Part shown: positions 1-5,256 of the stretch, one piece after another
How the letters are laid out: each line of letters opens with the position of its first letter
Numbering within the stretch: the first letter of the stretch is position 1
The notes under the pieces: model-generated
Told to the model about the DNA's origin: nothing
What the model saw: the letters and a program-made list of their open reading frames with translations, nothing else
Databases searched by the model: none
Source: Sulfurovum sp.
GTDB taxonomy: Bacteria; Campylobacterota; Campylobacteria; Campylobacterales; Sulfurovaceae
DNA: 5,256 bases
Assembly: GCA_030626265.1 (NCBI GenBank)
Contig: DAOUPF010000122.1
Span: 1 to 5,256, forward strand
Direction of reading: 5' to 3'
Made by a program: the position numbers and the translations under genes

Positions 1-43
1 CTATAGTAGTAATTCAAATAAAGTCATCTTTAAGTAATTTTAG

Positions 44-49
44 TATAAT
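44..49 (+). promoter_or_regulatory. Candidate sigma-70 -10 box of the lipoprotein gene
   Basis: A perfect TATAAT lies 54 bases upstream of the chosen ATG. The expected -35 position (about 21-26) reads AAGTCA, a poor match to TTGACA. The stretch before the -10 box is rich in A and T, as is common for sigma-70 promoters in Campylobacterota. Transcription would start near base 56, which is the first base of the inverted repeat described next. In such AT-rich DNA a chance TATAAT is possible, but its placement ahead of an RBS and a gene supports it. Confidence 0.5.
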
Positions 50-55
50 AGTTAG

Positions 56-78
56 ATATTAGATACCATATCTAATAT
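56..78. repeat. Perfect 10-bp inverted repeat at the predicted transcription start
   Basis: ATATTAGATA (56-65) and TATCTAATAT (69-78) are exact reverse complements around a 3-base centre, CCA. Nine of the ten pairs are A-T and one is G-C. The repeat begins where transcription from the TATAAT box at 44-49 is expected to start and ends 12 bases before the ribosome binding site. It could be an operator for a dimeric repressor, or a hairpin at the mRNA 5' end that affects stability. No T-run follows it on either strand, so it does not look like an intrinsic terminator. The symmetry is certain; the function is inference. Confidence 0.6.
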
Positions 79-90
79 ACAATTTAAAGT

Positions 91-97
91 AAGGTGG
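91..97 (+). promoter_or_regulatory. Ribosome binding site deciding the lipoprotein start
   Basis: AAGGTGG lies 5 bases before the ATG at 103. A GTG at 94 is in the same frame, but it is inside this Shine-Dalgarno-like element and so is unlikely to be the start. From 103 the protein also begins MKTR, the short basic lead normal for a signal peptide. Confidence 0.65.
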
Positions 98-102
98 ATA
101 TC

Positions 103-495
103 ATGAAAACTCGGTTTTATTTAACATTTGTTGCAATGTTTTTGGCTTTAACATTTATTTTTAGTGGATGTGGTGGAGGTGATTCTGGCACGATCTCTCC
201 TTATGCAGGTTCATATGAAGGAACTTATACAGGTGATGATACAGGCACATGGAAGGTTACCGTTAGTCTTTATGGCGTAGTAAGTGGTTCTCTTATCTCC
301 AGTCAAATTGGTTATGTTACTGTAAGTGGAGCAGTGAGACATACAGGAGAACTTGATGCTGTTGCAGGTGGTGGTGGAGACAATGGTTCTTATTTTGTTG
401 GGGCAATTGATGCAGATGAGAATGTCTATGGCCTATGGGAAAACCCTACAACATATCAAGATGGAACATTTTCAGGGAGGAAGACAGGTGACTAA
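103..495 (+). CDS. Small glycine-rich predicted lipoprotein of unknown function
   Basis: The product is 130 residues. It starts with a lipoprotein-type signal peptide: basic MKTR, a hydrophobic stretch from about residue 5 to 20, then Phe-Ser-Gly-Cys, a near-canonical lipobox with Phe where Leu is usual. The Cys would be lipidated and the mature chain anchored in a membrane, probably facing the periplasm or the cell surface. The mature part starts with a Gly/Asp/Ser linker and then shows alternating short beta-type strands with Gly turns: Y-x-G-x-Y-x-G, GTWKVTVS, GVVSGSL, and GTFSG near the end. This pattern suggests a small beta-sandwich or barrel. I recognise no catalytic or metal-binding motif and assign no function. 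ATG 103 is preferred over the in-frame GTG at 94 because of the RBS. The gene stands alone, converges on feoB, and is followed by a broken fibronectin III remnant, so it may belong to a decayed surface-protein locus. Confidence 0.72.
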   Translation: MKTRFYLTFVAMFLALTFIFSGCGGGDSGTISPYAGSYEGTYTGDDTGTWKVTVSLYGVVSGSLISSQIGYVTVSGAVRHTGELDAVAGGGGDNGSYFVGAIDADENVYGLWENPTTYQDGTFSGRKTGD

Positions 496-508
496 ATCAG
501 TTACATAG

Positions 509-703
509 AATCCTTCAAGTGATAATGTAGCAGTTGCTAGATATGCACTGTATCATAACGGTACTTTACTTATAAATACAACTGCTATTAACTATTCTGA
601 TGAAGGTTTCAGCTCTCCTACTGAGTATTATTATACTATACTTGCTTATAATAGAAGTACCAATAAATCAATACTTAGTACTCAATCTTGTGCTACAACA
701 TAA
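509..703 (+). pseudogene. Fibronectin type III domain remnant
   Basis: This open stretch has no ATG or GTG start and runs from a TAG at 506-508 to a TAA at 701-703. Its translation carries the successive hallmarks of a bacterial fibronectin III domain: SSDNVAVARY, then YHNGT, INYSDEGF, the core TEYYYTILAYN, and a tail ending in CATT just before the stop. The N-terminal strands, with the usual Pro-rich entry and the conserved Trp, are missing. The same frame just before the TAG reads KSVT, so the TAG may be a mutated Trp codon (TGG to TAG) of the domain. The remnant is one frame off the lipoprotein gene and begins 13 bases after its stop codon. I infer a truncated, inactivated piece of a larger extracellular multi-domain protein. 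An alternative is a programmed or sequencing-related break. Bases 704-763, between this remnant and the end of feoB, hold no gene or clear terminator that I can see. Confidence 0.58.
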
Positions 704-763
704 GGAGTAGTAGTTGGTGACAAATGACAACCATATACCCTATTCAACCTCTTCCATCAATCA

Positions 764-2878
764 TTATAATATCTTAATCAAAATCCTATAAGTAATAAAC
801 GCAAATACCCAAGCTGTAACTGTAGTAAATACAAAGAGATAGAACAGATACTTATACCCCCCTGCTTCTTTGGCAAATACCATGGAGGCTGCTAGACATG
901 GTAGGTATATCATGACAAATACTATAAATGCCATAGCTGATGCAAATGAGACATTGGCTTTGAGCTGGGCTATGAGGGAGTTGCTCTCCTCATCTACATC
1001 ATCACCTACTGCATATAAAACACCTAGAGTAGATACTACTACCTCTTTGGCGGCTAGTCCTGTCTCTAGGGCTACTGCCATCTTCCAGTCAAATCCTAGA
1101 GGAGAGAAGAACGGCTCTGAGAACTTGCCCAACTGTCCTAGATAACTGGCTTCTAGCTCTTCTAGTTTGAGTTGATTTTCTAGTTTTGATACTAGCTTTT
1201 TATTCTCTCCAGCTTGCTCTATCTGGATATCATATTTCTCTCCTAGCAAAGGCTGTTTGGGATAAGCAGAAGCAAACCAGATGAGCATAGATGCTGCTAG
1301 GATAAATGTACCTGCTTTTTTGATATAGCTTTTTGCTTTGTTATATACTGTGTGCCAGATGAGTTTGAGTGATGGCATACGGTACTTTGGCATCTCCATA
1401 ACAAACGGCTCATCCTCTCCCTTGAATACAAATACTCTAAGAGCTTTTGCCATCACAAGTCCTAGCATCGCTCCTGCTATGTAGATAACAAATAGTATAT
1501 TTCCAGCCTGTTCTGGTCCAAAAAATGCCCCAGTGAAGAGCACATATACAGGAAGTTTGGCTCCACAGCTCATAAATCCTAATATAAACAGAGTGATAAG
1601 TCTGTCTTTTTCACTCTTGAGAGTCCTTGTGGACATATATGCAGGCACTGTACATCCAAAACCAGTTACTAGTGGGATAAAGCTCTTGCCATGTAACCCA
1701 AACTTGTGAAAAAATCCATCTAGCAAGAAAGCTACACGACTCATATACCCAGTAGTCTCTAGCAACGCTATACCTATATATAGTATGATGATATTTGGCA
1801 AAAACAGCATTACAGAGCCAACACCAGCGATGATGCCATCTACGATAAGGCTCCTAGTAGCCTCATGAGGTATCACAGAGCCTACAATCTCACCAAAGGC
1901 TCCAAATCCAGCATCTATCCACTCCATAGGTATAGCTCCTAGCTCAAATGTCAGCTGAAATAGCCCCCACATAAGAAATAGAAATATAGGAACACCCATG
2001 TATTTGTTGATAAGAATATCATCTATCTTTTTAGTGGGAGTTTTCTTGTTTTTTTGTCTACTACACTTTACTGTCTCCATACGAATACCTTTAGCTATAG
2101 CTATATATTCGTTGGCTTTTACATCATTGATATTTTTAGTCTCATGATGTGTATAGATATGTTCTAGTGATGCGACTATTTGAGGCTGTAGCTCTATCAT
2201 GATAGGCTCTTCATGAAGCTCACGATAGAGGTCTTTGTCTTCAAATAAAATTCTAATCGCAATTTCACGAGAAGAGAGATCCCTTAACGTAAATCCTCTC
2301 TCATTAAAAAATTTACTGAGCTTTAAAATCTCCTCTTCTATAGGATTACTATATAGGATATTGGAGCTCACTCTACGGTGACTATCTGCTATATCATGAA
2401 CTCTCTCCAGTAGCTCATCTACTCCCTCTCCTGTACTAGCAGATACCAGTACCGTAGGCACTCCAGTGATAGCTTCTATCTGTGCTACATCTATCTCAAT
2501 CCCCTCTTTCTTGGCTTCATCTGCCATATTTAGGGCTAGTATCATCTTTTTGTTGAGTTTTAATAGCTCTAGAGTTAGTAGAAGATTTCTCTGAAGATGT
2601 GTTGAGTCTAGTACATTGATGATAACATCGTACTCTTCATTTAGTAGATAGTTATGTGCAACTTTCTCCTCTTGAGAGTAGCCTCTGATAGAGTAAGTAC
2701 CTGGTAAATCTACCATCTCTAGCTTATGACAGTGATGCTCAAAACAGATCTCTGTTTTCTCTACAGTGACCCCTGAAAAGTTACCTACTTTTAGACTATT
2801 TGAGCTACTCATTGCATTGATGAGCATAGATTTACCTACATTGGGTTGACCTGCTAGGACTATTTTGATAGCATTCAT
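764..2878 (-). CDS. feoB: Ferrous iron transporter FeoB
   Basis: FeoB is the inner-membrane Fe2+ importer. Its cytosolic GTPase domain comes first: G1 GQPNVGKS at residues 10-17, G2 Thr38 in the SGVTVEK stretch, G3 DLPG at 57-60, G4 NMAD at 117-120 and G5 SAS at 146-148. A helical insertion domain follows to about 260, then a basic linker (about 270-285) and the membrane part from about 293. The membrane part shows FLPNI (359-363), GYMSRVAF (377-384), the first gate GFGCTVPA (406-413), the second gate SCGAKLPVY (437-445), FVMEMPKYRMP (492-502), AKEVVVSTL (610-618) and YLPCLAA (658-664). The first gate has Thr where many homologues, such as that of E. coli, have Asn. At 704 residues it is a normal full-length FeoB with nothing missing. 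Its ATG shares one base with the feoA stop codon (TAATG), so the two are probably translationally coupled and transcribed together. An AGAAG about 6 bases upstream can serve as the RBS. Regulation is probably by Fur through the sites upstream of feoA. No feoC follows. Confidence 0.98.
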   Translation of the reverse strand: MNAIKIVLAGQPNVGKSMLINAMSSSNSLKVGNFSGVTVEKTEICFEHHCHKLEMVDLPGTYSIRGYSQEEKVAHNYLLNEEYDVIINVLDSTHLQRNLLLTLELLKLNKKMILALNMADEAKKEGIEIDVAQIEAITGVPTVLVSASTGEGVDELLERVHDIADSHRRVSSNILYSNPIEEEILKLSKFFNERGFTLRDLSSREIAIRILFEDKDLYRELHEEPIMIELQPQIVASLEHIYTHHETKNINDVKANEYIAIAKGIRMETVKCSRQKNKKTPTKKIDDILINKYMGVPIFLFLMWGLFQLTFELGAIPMEWIDAGFGAFGEIVGSVIPHEATRSLIVDGIIAGVGSVMLFLPNIIILYIGIALLETTGYMSRVAFLLDGFFHKFGLHGKSFIPLVTGFGCTVPAYMSTRTLKSEKDRLITLFILGFMSCGAKLPVYVLFTGAFFGPEQAGNILFVIYIAGAMLGLVMAKALRVFVFKGEDEPFVMEMPKYRMPSLKLIWHTVYNKAKSYIKKAGTFILAASMLIWFASAYPKQPLLGEKYDIQIEQAGENKKLVSKLENQLKLEELEASYLGQLGKFSEPFFSPLGFDWKMAVALETGLAAKEVVVSTLGVLYAVGDDVDEESNSLIAQLKANVSFASAMAFIVFVMIYLPCLAASMVFAKEAGGYKYLFYLFVFTTVTAWVFAFITYRILIKIL

Positions 2879-3102
2879 TATATCTTCTCTACTTCTATTT
2901 GATCTGCTTCATCTGAACGAAGACCTATCAGTGTATCATCCACAAGTATCTCGATAGTTTTGTTAGCCAGAGAGTATGCTTCAACACTTAGTTCAATCCC
3001 CTTAGCTACACCAAAAGATACCAACCTACTCTTCATCATATCATCAGTATCTATTTTTATAATAACTGCTTTATCATCTTTTTTTAATTCTGAAAGTTTC
3101 AT
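2878..3102 (-). CDS. feoA: Ferrous iron transport accessory protein FeoA
   Basis: The product is a 74-residue cytoplasmic protein with an SH3-like beta-barrel, the usual size for a standalone FeoA. It is required with FeoB for Fe2+ uptake and is thought to bind or modulate FeoB. Family features visible are the N-terminal strand pair (residues 1-18), the RLVSFGVAKGIEL segment (26-38) that matches the RL-x-x-LG-x-x-x-G signature, and a closing strand region, LIGLRSDEADQIEV (58-71), with the conserved LR and EA pattern. It is the first gene of the feoAB operon. The sequence upstream of its ATG (AAAAGAAAATAG) is only a weak Shine-Dalgarno match. The gene is divergent from the MFS/M16 operon across a region with two Fur-box-like palindromes, so derepression under iron limitation is likely. 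Confidence 0.95.
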   Translation of the reverse strand: MKLSELKKDDKAVIIKIDTDDMMKSRLVSFGVAKGIELSVEAYSLANKTIEILVDDTLIGLRSDEADQIEVEKI

Positions 3103-3124
3103 CTATTTTCTTTTTATTTAATTT

Positions 3125-3139
3125 TGATAGTTATTTTCA
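3125..3139. promoter_or_regulatory. Candidate Fur box 1, proximal to feoA
   Basis: TGATAGTTATTTTCA matches the 7-1-7 Fur consensus TGATAAT-N-ATTATCA at 12 of 14 positions, by my count. It lies just downstream of the feoA extended -10 box (3146-3154, minus strand), so bound Fur would cover the predicted feoA start site. It has the same left half, TGATAGT, as the better site 54 bp away. It is weaker than that site and lies in AT-rich DNA, but its position and gene context support it. Confidence 0.55.
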
Positions 3140-3145
3140 TTTAGC

Positions 3146-3154
3146 ATAATAGCA
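3146..3154 (-). promoter_or_regulatory. Candidate extended -10 promoter of feoAB
   Basis: Read on the minus strand, the sequence is TGCTATTAT: the TGn extension followed by a 5/6 match to TATAAT. It would start transcription near 3139-3140, about 38 bases before the feoA ATG. No good -35 is seen at the matching distance, which an extended -10 tolerates. An alternative minus-strand promoter is TTGATA (3189-3194) with a 17-base spacer to TATTGT (3166-3171); its -35 lies in Fur box 2. I cannot decide between them from the sequence. Confidence 0.45.
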
Positions 3155-3178
3155 CCCTGACTCTTACAATAAGGTTAA

Positions 3179-3193
3179 TGATAGTGATTATCA
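3179..3193. promoter_or_regulatory. Candidate Fur box 2, between the divergent promoters
   Basis: TGATAGTGATTATCA matches the 7-1-7 Fur consensus at 13 of 14 positions. The overlapping 19-mer at 3174-3192 matches the classical GATAATGATAATCATTATC at 16 of 19. Fur with bound Fe2+ would repress here. The site lies 25 bases upstream of the TATAAT of the MFS gene and also at the -40 to -54 region (or the alternative -35) of feoA, so it could control both directions. Its location next to feoA makes a chance match unlikely. Confidence 0.78.
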
Positions 3194-3217
3194 AGTACTC
3201 TGTTTAATCTTTTAGCC

Positions 3218-3223
3218 TATAAT
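3218..3223 (+). promoter_or_regulatory. Candidate -10 box of the MFS/M16 operon
   Basis: A perfect TATAAT lies 32 bases before the chosen ATG of the MFS gene, giving a start near 3230 and a 5' leader of about 26 bases. No clear -35 hexamer is present at 17 bases; instead there is a T-rich stretch (TGTTTAATCTTTT). Fur box 2 sits over the upstream part of this promoter. Confidence 0.5.
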
Positions 3224-3255
3224 ACTAACAATTATACTATTTGGACAATAAACAT

Positions 3256-4440
3256 ATGGGCTACCTAGAAACGCTAAAACATCCTGTTATCGCTAGACTA
3301 TCACTCATACAGTTGATATCATACTTTGGGACATGGTTTTCTCAGGTGGCTATATTTTCTATGATTGTCTCATTCGGGGCTGATGCTATCACTATCGCTA
3401 TGACTGCTACTATGTCTATGTTGCCTGCTGTACTCCTAGCTCCTATCATAGGGCTGATTATCGACCGTATAGATTTCAAAAAACTCATGATGACACTACT
3501 GTTTGTGGAGATAGCCATGACTTTAGGTTTTATACTTATAGACTCACTAGAGTATATTTGGGTGCTTATGATACTCATTTTCTTTCGCTCTTTGGCTTCT
3601 TCTATGCTGTTTTCTGCTGAGATGGCACTATTCCCCAAGCTAGTCAAAGGAGAGATGCTTAAAAACACCAACGAGATACACTCTATCATCTGGTCATTAT
3701 GTTATGCCTCTGGTATGGCAGTGGGTGGGATTGCAACATACTATTTTGGCTATGATACTGCATTTATGATAGATGCGATACTATATAGTATCGCTGTACT
3801 TCTCCTCATAGGACTCAAACTGTCGATGGATAGAGTTGTACATACTGATTCCAACTGGGAGATGCTAAAAGATGGTTTTTTGTATCTCAAATCTAGAAGA
3901 AAGATTCTTCACCTCATACTCCTGCACGCTGCCATAGGACTGACCAGTTTCGATGCTCTCGTCACCCTACTAGCTGATGTAGAGTACAAAGAGTTTATCG
4001 CTGTACCGCTTGCTATTGGTGGTATGAATGCCACTAGGGCTTTGGGATTGATGATAGGTCCTTTTTTTATAGGCAAGGTTATATCCAAAGATAACTTGCA
4101 TTTCTTTTTCATCCTACAGGGTCTTGCCATCATACTCTGGTCTATGCTAGAACACAATTTCTACCTAGGATTGATAGCTCTATTTATCACAGGGCTATTT
4201 ATCACCACACTCTGGTCATACACCTACCTACTCATCCAAGAAGAGACAGAACAGAAGTATATAGGAAGAGTAGTATCATACAATGATATGTTCTTCATGC
4301 TCTCAAACACAACTACTGCACTATTCATCGGATATGCCTCCAAGTGGGGAGTATCACTATCTGGGATTACTACTACTCTAGGGGTTGGGTTTATTTTTGT
4401 TGCGATTTACTATATGTGGTTTAAGAAGAGGTATACATGA
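3256..4440 (+). CDS. Major facilitator superfamily exporter (MFS_3/EntS-like)
   Basis: The product is a 394-residue inner-membrane protein made almost wholly of hydrophobic segments, consistent with the 12-helix major facilitator fold. Its first helix, with an SLIQLISYFGTWFSQVA pattern, resembles the drug/siderophore-exporter branch (MefA, EntS; DHA3-type). MFS motif A between helices 2 and 3 is present as G66-L-I-I-D70-R71 with K75-K76. The helix 5-6 region has ASGMAVGGIA followed by GYDTAFMIDA, close to the usual PALGG-x-L and AF-x-I-N-A pattern. A central cytoplasmic loop (about 190-215) separates the two halves. Likely role: proton-driven export; the substrate is unknown. The neighbouring feoAB genes and Fur boxes suggest an iron link, but no siderophore biosynthesis gene is in the window. 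The in-frame TTG at 3241 would add 5 residues but has no RBS; ATG 3256 has GGA 10 bases upstream, itself only modest. The gene overlaps the following protease gene by 4 bases. Confidence 0.9.
   Translation: MGYLETLKHPVIARLSLIQLISYFGTWFSQVAIFSMIVSFGADAITIAMTATMSMLPAVLLAPIIGLIIDRIDFKKLMMTLLFVEIAMTLGFILIDSLEYIWVLMILIFFRSLASSMLFSAEMALFPKLVKGEMLKNTNEIHSIIWSLCYASGMAVGGIATYYFGYDTAFMIDAILYSIAVLLLIGLKLSMDRVVHTDSNWEMLKDGFLYLKSRRKILHLILLHAAIGLTSFDALVTLLADVEYKEFIAVPLAIGGMNATRALGLMIGPFFIGKVISKDNLHFFFILQGLAIILWSMLEHNFYLGLIALFITGLFITTLWSYTYLLIQEETEQKYIGRVVSYNDMFFMLSNTTTALFIGYASKWGVSLSGITTTLGVGFIFVAIYYMWFKKRYT
4423..4431 (+). promoter_or_regulatory. Ribosome binding site of the M16 protease gene
   Basis: AAGAAGAGG, inside the last codons of the MFS gene, lies 5 bases before the ATG at 4437. 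It is the strongest Shine-Dalgarno match ahead of any gene here. It fixes the protease start at the ATGA overlap and indicates coupled translation in one operon. Confidence 0.75.
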
Positions 4441-5256
4441 AAAAGACATTATTGATTGGTTTGAGTTTATTGGTGGCTATCACCGCCCAAGAGTTACCAA
4501 CTGAAGAGAGCATTATAGAGGGAACTCTAAAGAATGGTTTTAGCTATGCCATAGTCAAAAATGCAAAGCCAAAAGATAGAGCTGAACTAAAACTACTAGT
4601 AAGAGCTGGCTCACTCGAAGAGGATGAAGATCAGAGAGGCATAGCACACTTTGTCGAGCATATGGCATTCAACGGTACTGAACACTTCCAGAAAAATGAC
4701 CTCATATCATATCTAGAGTCCACAGGAGTTAGGTTTGGTTCTCATCTCAATGCCAGTACTGGCTATGAGAGAACTCTATACAAGCTCACAGTGCCACTAA
4801 AAAATGATAACCTACAAAAGAGCTTCACTATACTTCAAGACTGGGCAGGAGGATTGAGCTTTGATGCTGAAGAGTTTGACAAAGAGAGAGGAGTAGTACT
4901 CGAAGAGGCAAGATCTAGAGACAATGTAAGTCGCAGACTCTTCTTGCAGTTTAAGTCACTATTTTTTGGGGACTCAAGGTTTATATATAGAGAGCCTATA
5001 GGCGATATAGATATCATCAAAAATATCAGTGTAGATAGAGCAAAAGAGTTCTATACTAAATGGTATCGTCCAGAGCTTATGCATCTAGTGGCTGTTGGTG
5101 ACTTTAATGAAACAGTCATAGAGGAGCTGATAAAGAAGAACTTCTCTACACTAAAAAACAGCAACCATTCAAAAACAGCATCACGAAAAATACCAGAAAA
5201 TAACCAAACTAAGATAATGACACTCACAGACAAAGAGGTCACAAGTAACTCTCTAC
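4437..5256 (+). CDS. PqqL-like M16 zinc metalloprotease (5' part)
   Basis: The gene is open to the window end; 273 residues are visible. Residues 1 to about 17 (MKKT, then a hydrophobic stretch ending ITA) form a Sec signal peptide, so the enzyme acts in the periplasm. The inverted zinc motif HFVEH is at 71-75: His71 and His75 bind zinc and Glu74 is the catalytic base. The third ligand is probably Glu157 in ERGVVLEE (150-157), by analogy with ERNAVNAE of pitrilysin. FGSHLNAST (100-108) followed by YERTLYKLTVP (110-120) matches the PqqL-type subgroup, as does AFNGTEHF (77-84). The REPIGD and FYTKWYRPELM stretches near residues 185-215 are also family-typical. All catalytic residues are intact. 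PqqL relatives have about 900 or more residues with a second, inactive half; here only the first domain is visible. The ATG overlaps the MFS stop codon as ATGA, so both are likely co-expressed and Fur-controlled. Substrate unknown; candidates are periplasmic peptides or imported iron-binding proteins, as for PqqL/FusC. Confidence 0.94.
   Translation, partial: MKKTLLIGLSLLVAITAQELPTEESIIEGTLKNGFSYAIVKNAKPKDRAELKLLVRAGSLEEDEDQRGIAHFVEHMAFNGTEHFQKNDLISYLESTGVRFGSHLNASTGYERTLYKLTVPLKNDNLQKSFTILQDWAGGLSFDAEEFDKERGVVLEEARSRDNVSRRLFLQFKSLFFGDSRFIYREPIGDIDIIKNISVDRAKEFYTKWYRPELMHLVAVGDFNETVIEELIKKNFSTLKNSNHSKTASRKIPENNQTKIMTLTDKEVTSNSL

Noticed and set aside
94..96. GTG start for the lipoprotein gene
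   Set aside because: The codon is part of the AAGGTGG ribosome binding site for the ATG at 103.
704..763. Possible terminator between the FN3 remnant and feoB (GTTG...CAAC around 713-729)
   Set aside because: The stem is only about 4 bp and no T-run follows on either strand.
702..791. AAGGAG (702-707) followed by a 25-codon frame from TTG 714 or GTG 717 into the feoB 3' end
   Set aside because: The Shine-Dalgarno match is good, but the frame has only rare starts, overlaps feoB antisense, and encodes no recognisable peptide; it directly follows a pseudogene and is probably a relic or chance.
870..1145. 91-codon plus-strand open frame inside feoB
   Set aside because: It is antisense to the conserved C-terminal membrane part of FeoB, has no RBS, and its translation has no recognisable domain; it is a shadow of the real gene.
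3241..3255. TTG start at 3241 for the MFS gene
   Set aside because: No Shine-Dalgarno element precedes it and it lies only about 10 bases from the predicted transcription start; the ATG at 3256 is preferred, although its RBS is also weak.
3342..3689. 115-codon minus-strand open frame inside the MFS gene
   Set aside because: It is complementary to well-formed transmembrane codons of the MFS protein, and its Ile/Ser-rich translation is what antisense membrane codons give.
3909..4157. 82-codon minus-strand open frame inside the MFS gene
   Set aside because: Antisense shadow with no RBS and no domain; the plus-strand reading is a coherent MFS protein.
4835..5242. Two minus-strand open frames (4835-5020 and 5051-5242)
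   Set aside because: Both are antisense to the M16 protease reading frame, which carries intact family motifs through this region.

Overview
The window looks like chromosomal DNA of a free-living member of the Campylobacterota (a Sulfurimonas/Sulfurovum-like organism). This is inference: the DNA is AT-rich, the -10 boxes are good while -35 boxes are poor or absent, and the FeoA, FeoB and M16 proteins have that flavour. No rRNA, tRNA, CRISPR array or recognisable insertion sequence is visible.

Left part (1-763). A plus-strand gene for a small predicted lipoprotein (103-495) has its own TATAAT box. A perfect 10-bp inverted repeat lies exactly where transcription should begin. About 15 bases after its stop codon, in another frame and with no start codon, is a 64-codon remnant (509-703) that reads as the C-terminal two thirds of a fibronectin type III domain. 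The stop codon that opens this remnant sits where the domain's conserved tryptophan is expected. The stretch looks like a decayed accessory locus. It meets the feo operon tail to tail, and I see no convincing terminator between them.

Middle part (764-3255). feoA and feoB, the ferrous-iron uptake system, lie on the minus strand and overlap by one base. The 153-bp region between feoA and the next, divergent gene holds two Fur-box-like 7-1-7 palindromes with the same left half, 54 bp apart, one near each start site. An extended -10 box for feoA and a TATAAT box for the divergent gene are also present.

Right part (3256-5256). A 12-TM-type major facilitator exporter and a secreted PqqL-like M16 zinc protease (cut off by the window end) are joined by an ATGA overlap and form an operon. 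Because they share the Fur-box control region with feoAB, the simplest reading is an iron-starvation locus: FeoAB imports Fe2+ across the inner membrane while the MFS/protease pair does an unassigned envelope job. PqqL/FusC-type M16 proteases are known elsewhere to act in iron acquisition from imported proteins. A new iron-scavenging module of this kind is the most interesting hypothesis here, but it is not proven by the sequence.
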